Assembly: GCF_019091085.1 (NCBI RefSeq)
Contig: NZ_JAGXJY010000009.1
Coordinates: 124,001-188,000, forward strand
Origin: Mesorhizobium sp. GbtcB19
GTDB taxonomy: Bacteria > Pseudomonadota > Alphaproteobacteria > Rhizobiales > Rhizobiaceae
DNA: 64,000 bases
Direction of reading: 5' to 3'
Under the pieces are notes generated by a model. The model saw only the letters and a list, made by a program, of their open reading frames with translations. It was not told the DNA's origin and made no database searches. This document shows positions 58,504 through 64,000 of the stretch, one piece after another. Made by a program: the position numbers and the translations under genes. Every line of letters begins with the position of its first letter. Position 1 is the stretch's first letter.

Positions 58504-59415
58504 ATGAGTGTTCGCCACTTCACCGATCTATCCGCCGTTTCCGCGGACGACCTGCGCGTCATGCTGGACGACGCGGTGGCGCGAAAGACCAGGCTCAAGG
58601 CAGGCGAGCGTTCGAAACCGCTCGACGGCAAGGTGCTGGCGATGATCTTCGACAAGCCCTCGACGCGCACCCGCGTGTCCTTCGATGTCGGCATGCGCCA
58701 GCTCGGCGGCGAGACCATCATGCTGACCGGCACCGAAATGCAGCTCGGCCGCTCGGAGACCATCGCCGATACGGCAAAAGTTCTGTCGCGTTACGTCGAC
58801 GCCATCATGATCCGCACCACCTCGCATGACCGGCTGCTGGAGCTCACCGAGAACGCCACCGTTCCAGTCATCAACGGGCTGACCGACGACACGCATCCCT
58901 GCCAGCTCATGGCCGACATCATGACTTATGAGGAGCATCGCGGTCCGGTGGCCGGCAAGACCTTTGCCTGGACCGGCGACGGCAACAATGTGCTGCATTC
59001 GCTGCTGGAAGCCTCGGCGCGGTTTCGTTTCAACCTGAATGTCGCGGTGCCGGAAGGCAGCGAGCCTTTCGAGAAATATGTCGACTGGTCGAAAGCCAAT
59101 GGCGGCAAGGTCCGCTTTTCGAGGTCCGCCGAGGAGGCTGTCGACCAGGCCGATTGCGTCGTCACCGACAGCTGGGTCTCGATGGGCCAGGAGCATCGCG
59201 CCCGGGGCCACAACGTCTTCCTGCCCTATCAGGTCAATGCGGCGCTGATGGCCAAGGCCAAGTCCGACGCCTTGTTCATGCACTGCCTGCCGGCGCATCG
59301 CGGCGAGGAGGTCACCGACGAGGTGATCGACGGGCCGCATTCGGTGGTCTTCGACGAGGCCGAGAACCGGCTGCACGCCCAGAAGGCGGTGCTGGCCTGG
59401 TGCCTGGGCGCCTGA
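58504..59415 (+). CDS. argF: Ornithine carbamoyltransferase (ArgF)
   Basis: 303 residues. It condenses ornithine and carbamoyl phosphate to citrulline. The carbamoyl-phosphate site is in DKPSTRTRVSF, and DDTHPCQLMAD and MHCLPAHRGEEV are the conserved ornithine-binding segments. The start follows 17 bp after argD with a GGAAAC-type site, so the two are co-transcribed. Confidence 0.97.
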   Translation: MSVRHFTDLSAVSADDLRVMLDDAVARKTRLKAGERSKPLDGKVLAMIFDKPSTRTRVSFDVGMRQLGGETIMLTGTEMQLGRSETIADTAKVLSRYVDAIMIRTTSHDRLLELTENATVPVINGLTDDTHPCQLMADIMTYEEHRGPVAGKTFAWTGDGNNVLHSLLEASARFRFNLNVAVPEGSEPFEKYVDWSKANGGKVRFSRSAEEAVDQADCVVTDSWVSMGQEHRARGHNVFLPYQVNAALMAKAKSDALFMHCLPAHRGEEVTDEVIDGPHSVVFDEAENRLHAQKAVLAWCLGA

Positions 59416-59553
59416 TCCGGCAAAACCGATACGGGGGATATGTCGACTTGATCCGGGGATATGTGATGCCTATTTGCGGGCCATCACGTAAATTGAACGC
59501 GCTTCGATGCATGCGGCTCACAGGGTTGCATGGCTGCGCCCCGGAGTTTTGTC

Positions 59554-60561
59554 ATGTTGGAAACCCAGACCTTGGCTGAGCATAAACCCCAACTCGGTGA
59601 ATTCGGCTTCGCCGGCGACGACCATGTCGTACCTTACGAGGTCGCGCCGCTCGACGTGCGCGGCCGCACCGTGCAGCTCGGGCCGATGCTCGATGCCATT
59701 TTGAGCCGCCACGACTATCCCGAGCCGGTCGCCCGCCTTTTGGCGGAAGCCTGCGTGCTCACCGTGCTCCTCGGCACCTCGCTGAAATTCGAGGGCAAGT
59801 TCATCCTGCAGACCCGCACCGACGGGCCGGTCGACATGCTGGTGGCCGATTTCAGCACGCCGCATGCGCTGCGCGCCTATGCGCGCTTCGACCCGGACCG
59901 GCTGCAGGCGCTGATCGCTTCCGGCGAGACCTCGCAGCAGACGCTGCTCGGCAATGGCGTGTTGGCTTTGACCATCGACCAGGGCGCGCATACGCAACGC
60001 TACCAGGGCATCGTCCAGCTCGACGGCACCTCGCTGGAGGATGCCGCGCGCACCTATTTCCGGCAGTCGGAGCAGATCCCGACCGAGGTTAAGATGTCGG
60101 TCGCCAAGCTGGTCACGCCCGGCCCGGGCGGCGCGCGCGAGCAGTGGCGCGCCGGCGGCATCCTGGCGCAGTTCCTGCCGCAAGCGCCGGAGCGTATGCG
60201 CGTGCCCGACATTTCCGGCGGCGACGGCGATCCGCGCGACGTTACGCATCAGCCGGCCGACAATTCCTGGCAGGAATTGCTGGCGCTGCTCGGCACGATC
60301 GAGCCGACCGAGCTGATCGATCCGACTGTCGGTGCCGAGCGGCTGCTTTACCGGTTGTTCCACGAACACGGCGTGCGCGTGTTCCGCGGCGTGCCGGTCG
60401 CCGACCAGTGCTCGTGCTCGCGCGACAAGATCCGCGGCATCCTCGGAGGCTTTTCGGCCGAGGAGATCAAGGACTCGACCGAGGACGGCGGCATCCATGT
60501 CGCCTGCGAGTTCTGCTCGACGCAATACGACTTCGATCCGGCCGAGTTCGCGGCGGAGTAA
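59554..60561 (+). CDS. hslO: Redox-regulated chaperone Hsp33
   Basis: 335 residues from ATG 59554 (GGAG at the proper distance); an ATG at 59530 would add eight residues. The Hsp33 zinc switch is the cysteine set in DQCSCSRDK (about 285) and ACEFCSTQYDF (about 318). Oxidation opens this site and turns on holdase activity. The N-terminal core (RGRTVQLGPMLDAILSRHDY) matches. It lies close after argF but has its own gap. Confidence 0.95.
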   Translation: MLETQTLAEHKPQLGEFGFAGDDHVVPYEVAPLDVRGRTVQLGPMLDAILSRHDYPEPVARLLAEACVLTVLLGTSLKFEGKFILQTRTDGPVDMLVADFSTPHALRAYARFDPDRLQALIASGETSQQTLLGNGVLALTIDQGAHTQRYQGIVQLDGTSLEDAARTYFRQSEQIPTEVKMSVAKLVTPGPGGAREQWRAGGILAQFLPQAPERMRVPDISGGDGDPRDVTHQPADNSWQELLALLGTIEPTELIDPTVGAERLLYRLFHEHGVRVFRGVPVADQCSCSRDKIRGILGGFSAEEIKDSTEDGGIHVACEFCSTQYDFDPAEFAAE

Positions 60562-60569
60562 CGCCCTTT

Positions 60570-60617
60570 CCTTCTCCCCGTTTCACGGGGGAGAAGGTGC
60601 CCGAAGGGCGGATGAGG
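60570..60617. repeat. REP-like hairpin after hslO
   Basis: CCTTCTCCCC pairs with GGGGAGAAGG around GTTTCAC, followed by CGAAGGGCGGATGAGGGG. It shares CTTCTCC and CGGATGAGGGG with the paired element at 19233-19368, so it is a single unit of that family. Confidence 0.8.
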
Positions 60618-60652
60618 GGCGGCGCCAACATTGGCGACTGGCGTGCCTCTCG

Positions 60653-61045
60653 CTAATTCACCGTGCGCCTCGTCCCCGGCATGTCGAGCGAGAAAGCCGG
60701 GATGGCGATATCGAACGTCTCTCCCCGCCGATTCCGCATCGTGTAGTGCCCGACCATGATGCCCGACGGCGTCGAGAGCGGGCAGCCTGAAGTGTATTGA
60801 TAGCTGTCGCCGGGGTTGAGTTCCGGCTGGTCGCCGACGACGCCGGCGCCGCGCACCTCCTCGACACGGCCCCGGCCGTCAGTGATGTGCCAGTAGCGCG
60901 ACAAAAGCTGCACGAATTCGTCGGAGCGGTTGTCGATCGTCACCTGATAGCCCCAGACATAGCGGTTCTCGGACGGATCGGATCGGTCCTCCAGATAGAA
61001 GGGTCTGACTAGCACTTCGATGTTGCGCGTCACGGCGCGATACAT
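60653..61045 (-). CDS. apaG: ApaG-like protein
   Basis: 130 residues from MYRAVTRNIEVLV at 61045; the frame opens earlier without similarity. It is a small fibronectin-like beta fold of unknown biochemical role; ApaG affects Co2+ resistance in enterobacteria. The conserved pattern is visible in YVWGYQVTIDNRSDEFVQLL and GPGxG-type GVVGDQPELNPGDSYQYTSG. It is convergent with hslO. Confidence 0.93.
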   Translation of the reverse strand: MYRAVTRNIEVLVRPFYLEDRSDPSENRYVWGYQVTIDNRSDEFVQLLSRYWHITDGRGRVEEVRGAGVVGDQPELNPGDSYQYTSGCPLSTPSGIMVGHYTMRNRRGETFDIAIPAFSLDMPGTRRTVN

Positions 61046-61252
61046 GGGCCACTCCGGTTGCCGCTGCAGGGAAACATTTGTCACGCGCCGCGGTTATTAC
61101 GCGAAAGCGGAAGTCCGCCTGCCAGCCTTTAAGCGCAGGTGCCGAATAACAATGTCATTTAAGTGACACATGACAATGTTGCTGTGCGCAAACCGTGCTG
61201 GCCGACTCGGGGCGCGCTCTGTGACTGATGAAACGGCCGCATGCGGCCAAGA
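61046..61252. promoter_or_regulatory. Intergenic region between apaG and the glycosyltransferase
   Basis: Should hold the apaG promoter (minus) and that of the glycosyltransferase (plus). No ORF or other element is supported here until the palindromic element at 61253. Confidence 0.4.
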
Positions 61253-61351
61253 GCAATTCCAGGAAAAGTGTGAGCGGTTTTCCGTCCGGAATTGCGTCAA
61301 AACAAAGAGGTAGAGTGGTTCGCCGTTTCCGTGAAACGGTGAAACACTCTA
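61253..61351 (+). repeat. Palindromic intergenic element, family A, copy 4 (two hairpins)
   Basis: First hairpin CAATTCC/GGAATTG with inner GGAAAA/TTTTCC and loop GTGTGAGCGG, linker CAAAACAAAG. Second hairpin pairs TAGAGTG (61311-61317) with CACTCTA (61345-61351), with CCGTTTC/GAAACGG inside. Compared with copy 2, the outer pair TAGGGC/GCCCTA changed to TAGAGTG/CACTCTA, keeping complementarity. It ends 21 bp before the start codon. Confidence 0.9.
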
Positions 61352-61371
61352 GCAGGAGTGACCAGATCTCG

Positions 61372-62517
61372 ATGGAACTGACTATCGCAGCCGGCTTGGC
61401 TTCGTCAGCCCTTCTCCTCTCGAATCTCGCCAGCATCCTGCTCGCCGCGTCGCGGCTGAAACGGCGTCATGTCATTGCGCCGCCCGCCGGTGCGCAGCCG
61501 CCGGTCACGATCATCGTGCCGTCGCGCGGCATCGAGCCGTTCACGCAAGAGACCTTGCAGCGCGCCTTCTCGCTCGACTGGCCGCGCTATGAGCTGATCT
61601 TCTGCGTCGCGCACGCCGACGATCCGGTGGTCAATCTCGTCAAAGCGGCGATCGCACGCCATCCGAAGGTTGCGGCGCGGCTTCTGGTCGGCGAGGATCG
61701 CATCAGCGCCAATCCCAAGCTCAACAACTGCGCCAAGGGCTGGCAGGCGGCACGGCACGATTGGGTCATCCTTGCCGACTCCAACGTGCTGATGCCGAGG
61801 GATTATGTCCAACAGCTGATGGCGGCATGGCGCCCGGACACCGGCCTCGTCTGCTCGACGCCGATCGGCTCGCGGCCGGACGGCTTCTGGGCTGAGGTTG
61901 AATGCGCCTTCCTCAACTCGCTGCAGGCGCGCTGGCAGTATACCGGCGAGGCGCTCGGCCTCGGCTTTGCCCAGGGCAAGAGCATGCTGTGGAACAAGCC
62001 GATGCTGGATGCCAATGGCGGCATTGAAGCGCTTGGCGCCGAGAGCGCCGAGGACGCGGCCGCCACCAAGCTGGTCAACAGCCTCGGCTTGCGCGTCAAT
62101 CTCGTCGCCTCGCCTTTCGAGCAGCCGCTCGGCCTGCGCACATTCGCCCAGATCTGGGCGCGCCAGGCGCGCTGGGCGCGGCTGCGCCGGGTCACCTTCC
62201 CGCTGTTCTTCGCGCCCGAAATCCTGACCGGTGCCGCCGCGCCGCTGCTGCTGGCGCTGCTTGCCGCGGCAAGCGCCGGCGTCAGCCTGCCCAGCACGGC
62301 TTTGTGCGTGCTGGCGATCGCCTATTTGCCGGAATGCCTGCTGGCCTCCGCCAAAGGCTGGTACCTGTCGCCGCGCAGCGTCACCGCGATGCTCACGCGC
62401 GACGCGATGCTGCCGGCCATCTGGGCGCGCGCCTGGTTCGGCGGCGCGGTCGACTGGCGCGGCAATGCCATGACCATCCGCGCCAAGGCGATGACCGAAC
62501 TGGAAGAGCCAGCCTGA
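61372..62517 (+). CDS. GT21/GT2-type glycosyltransferase, ceramide/diacylglycerol glucosyltransferase-like
   Basis: 381 residues. An N-terminal membrane helix (AAGLASSALLLSNLASILLA) precedes a GT2-fold domain: VTIIVPSRG, the first Asp region ELIFCVAHADD, the DxD-type WVILADSN, and the acceptor/catalytic SAEDAAATK. The RQARWAR segment is the (Q/R)xxRW motif. C-terminal membrane helices follow. In Mesorhizobium a processive glycolipid transferase of this type makes diglycosyl lipids, which replace phospholipids under phosphate limitation, so a glycolipid role is likely. Confidence 0.82.
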   Translation: MELTIAAGLASSALLLSNLASILLAASRLKRRHVIAPPAGAQPPVTIIVPSRGIEPFTQETLQRAFSLDWPRYELIFCVAHADDPVVNLVKAAIARHPKVAARLLVGEDRISANPKLNNCAKGWQAARHDWVILADSNVLMPRDYVQQLMAAWRPDTGLVCSTPIGSRPDGFWAEVECAFLNSLQARWQYTGEALGLGFAQGKSMLWNKPMLDANGGIEALGAESAEDAAATKLVNSLGLRVNLVASPFEQPLGLRTFAQIWARQARWARLRRVTFPLFFAPEILTGAAAPLLLALLAAASAGVSLPSTALCVLAIAYLPECLLASAKGWYLSPRSVTAMLTRDAMLPAIWARAWFGGAVDWRGNAMTIRAKAMTELEEPA

Positions 62518-62549
62518 AGTGCTGTTCGCGGCGGGTGCCGCGACAGGTT

Positions 62550-63740
62550 CTATTTGGCCGCCTTCAGTGCTTGCTCGATGTCCTCCAATAGGTCGTCCGT
62601 ATCTTCCAGCCCTACCGAAAGCCTGAGCGTGCCGGGTCCGATGCCGAGTTCGGCCCGCGCGTCGTCGCTCAGGTTCTTGTGCGTCGTCGTCGCCGGATGG
62701 GTGATCAGGCTCTTGGCGTCACCGAGATTGTTGGAGATCAACACGATATCGAGCGCGTTCTGCAGGGCGAAGGCCGCCTGCTTGCCGCCCTTGACGTCGA
62801 GGCAGATCAGCGTCGAGCCGCCCGACATCTGCTTCTTGACGACATCCGCCTGCGGATGATCGGCCCGGCCGGGATAGATGACGCGCGCGATCTCCGGCCG
62901 CCCGGCCAGGAAGTCGGCGATCTTGCCGGCGCTCTCGGTCTGCTGACGCACGCGCAGCGGCAGCGTTTCCAGGCCTTTCAACAGCGTCCAGGCGTTGAAG
63001 GGCGACAGGCTTGGGCCGGTGTGGCGGAAATAATCGTGCAGGTTCTCGTCGATCCACTTCTTGTCGGACAGGATGACGCCGCCGAGGCAGCGGCCCTGGC
63101 CGTCTATATGCTTGGTGGCGGAATAGACGACGATATGCGCGCCGAGCTGCAAGGGCTTCTGCTGCAGTGGCGTGGCGAAGACATTGTCGACGATCAGCCT
63201 GGCGCCGATGGAATTGGCCAAAGCGGCAACCGCGGCGATGTCGACCACTTCCAGCGTCGGGTTGGTCGGGCTTTCCAGGAAGAACAGCTTGGTGTTCGGC
63301 TTGACCGCCTTTTCCCAGTTGGCGATGTCGGTGCCGTCGACCAACGTCGCCTCGATGCCGTAGCGCGGCGCCAGCGTCTCGACAACCCAGCGGCAGGAGC
63401 CGAACAGCGCGCGCGCCGCAACGATGTGGTCGCCGGCCTTGACGCTGCAGAGCAATGCCGCGGAGACGGCCGCCATGCCGGAGGCCGTGGCGCGGGCATC
63501 CTCGGCGCCTTCCAGCGCGCACATGCGCTTCTCGAACATGTCGACGGTCGGGTTGGCGTAGCGCGAATAGATGAAGCCCGGTTCCTCGCCCTTGAAACGG
63601 GCCTCGGCGGCCTGCGCCGTCTCATAGACATAGCCCTGCGTGAGATACATCGCCTCGGCGGTTTCGCCGAATTGGGAACGCAGTGTCCCGCCATGCACGA
63701 GTGCCGTCTGAGGTTTCCAGTTACGCTTCTTGGTGCTCAT
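62550..63740 (-). CDS. metZ: O-succinylhomoserine sulfhydrylase (MetZ)
   Basis: 396 residues from MSTKKRNWKPQTALVHGG at 63740 (an upstream in-frame ATG adds six). PLP enzyme of the Cys/Met metabolism family; it makes homocysteine from O-succinylhomoserine and sulfide. The PLP lysine is in VYSATKHIDGQGR (about residue 208), and the substrate region has FLESPTNPTLEVVDI. It is preceded by a SAM-II riboswitch and terminator, so transcription falls when SAM is high. Confidence 0.95.
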   Translation of the reverse strand: MSTKKRNWKPQTALVHGGTLRSQFGETAEAMYLTQGYVYETAQAAEARFKGEEPGFIYSRYANPTVDMFEKRMCALEGAEDARATASGMAAVSAALLCSVKAGDHIVAARALFGSCRWVVETLAPRYGIEATLVDGTDIANWEKAVKPNTKLFFLESPTNPTLEVVDIAAVAALANSIGARLIVDNVFATPLQQKPLQLGAHIVVYSATKHIDGQGRCLGGVILSDKKWIDENLHDYFRHTGPSLSPFNAWTLLKGLETLPLRVRQQTESAGKIADFLAGRPEIARVIYPGRADHPQADVVKKQMSGGSTLICLDVKGGKQAAFALQNALDIVLISNNLGDAKSLITHPATTTHKNLSDDARAELGIGPGTLRLSVGLEDTDDLLEDIEQALKAAK

Positions 63741-63758
63741 AGCCCTGCTTCCAGACAC

Positions 63759-63788
63759 AAAAAAACCGGCCGCGAAGTCGCAACCGGT
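63759..63788 (-). terminator. Intrinsic terminator of the SAM-II riboswitch
   Basis: On the minus strand, ACCGGTTGCGA pairs with TCGCGGCCGGT and is followed by T7. It lies between the riboswitch aptamer and the metZ start (about 20 bp before the ATG). It is the expected expression platform. Confidence 0.9.
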
Positions 63789-63812
63789 CCATACAGCCTT
63801 GCGGCTCGACGG

Positions 63813-63865
63813 TCCTTTAGCGACTTGTTTAACGTGGCTGCAAGCCGACCGGCCAAATCACCACG
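63813..63865 (-). ncRNA. SAM-II riboswitch (metA type) upstream of metZ
   Basis: On the minus strand the aptamer reads CGTGGTGATTTG, then CGGCTTGCAGCCACG, then TTAAACAAGTCGCTAAAG. These are the conserved SAM-II blocks, including the pseudoknot partner. SAM binding would favour the downstream terminator and shut off metZ. This fits the known occurrence of SAM-II ahead of metA/metZ in alphaproteobacteria. Confidence 0.95.
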
Positions 63866-63900
63866 GGATAACGACCCTTTAAATGAGCGCCGCGCTTGCG

Positions 63901-64000
63901 TCAATTGCCGGCTTCATTAAGAGGTTTGTACCAGCCGGGCGGCAAGAGCCTGCTTAGGTCCTCGCCCGGCCTTGCGAACGGAGCCAGCCTTTGCGGCAGA
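63901..64000 (-). CDS. 3' end of a gene cut by the window edge
   Basis: Reading minus strand from the edge, a frame of 32 codons ends LLPPGWYKPLNEAGN and a TGA at 63901-63903. Codon use looks like its neighbours. I do not recognise the family, and too little is seen to be sure it is coding. Confidence 0.4.
   Translation of the reverse strand, partial: LPQRLAPFARPGEDLSRLLPPGWYKPLNEAGN

Noticed and set aside
1..64000. CRISPR arrays, transposases, prophage genes, tRNA or rRNA genes
   Set aside because: I looked for direct-repeat/spacer patterns, transposase motifs and T-arm signatures and saw none that I could support.

Overview
The window reads as a gap-free stretch of chromosome from a high-GC alphaproteobacterium of the Rhizobiales, most likely Mesorhizobium or a close relative. 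The markers are gcrA, a PodJ-type polar protein, class I lysyl-tRNA synthetase, a SAM-II riboswitch ahead of metZ, a LuxR/LuxI pair, a complete Cpa/Tad pilus locus and dispersed palindromic intergenic repeats of the rhizobial mosaic type. The enoyl-CoA hydratase/mutM pair at the left edge sits next to rpsT-dnaA in many Rhizobiales, so the window may lie close to the chromosome origin (inference). I see no rRNA, tRNA, CRISPR array, transposase or prophage.

Layout. 1-3.1 kb: deoB, mutM and an enoyl-CoA hydratase on the minus strand. 3.1-4.0 kb: an orphan PhnD-like binding protein. 4.0-16.4 kb: Tad pilus locus. Two TadE/F minor pilins and a free-standing CpaC-type N-domain protein are on the minus strand; the Flp pilin, cpaA, cpaBCDEF, tadB and tadC are on the plus strand; tadD is convergent. 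16.5-22.7 kb: an M17 aminopeptidase, a MarR regulator, an NlpC/P60 endopeptidase, then a Lhr-like helicase with the PdeM nuclease. 22.7-31.8 kb: a probable sulfur module with a SoeABC-like molybdoenzyme, a divergent LysR regulator, an Hsp70-like protein, and a TIGR02186 protein with a TauE/SafE exporter. 32-36 kb: a 1,366-residue PodJ-like protein. 36.5-44.3 kb: a MerR regulator and a fatty-acid degradation operon (two acyl-CoA dehydrogenases, thiolase, FadB/FadJ-like multienzyme, thioesterase), with matching palindromes in front of the regulator and the operon. 44.5-49.4 kb: S24 regulator, nuclease-fold protein, lysS, TerB protein, orphan binding protein. 49.6-51.9 kb: LuxR, LuxI and a crotonase. 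52-56.3 kb: ppk2, phoR, phoU, corA (phosphate and Mg2+ handling). 56.4-61 kb: gcrA, argD, argF, hslO, apaG. 61.4-64 kb: a GT21-type glycosyltransferase, metZ with its riboswitch, and a partial gene at the right edge.

Most genes are ordinary chromosomal ones. The most unusual signals are: (1) palindromic elements in which a loop core and trailing linker stay constant while the stems change in a compensating way; (2) a translationally coupled small ORF ahead of the Soe-like operon and the wider sulfite module; (3) a luxI gene coupled to a crotonase, with a 23-bp palindrome upstream; (4) phoR next to phoU without pstSCAB or phoB; (5) a cluster of GANTC methylation sites upstream of gcrA; (6) a secretin N-domain encoded without its barrel. 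Function calls come from reading motifs by eye; no database search was run.
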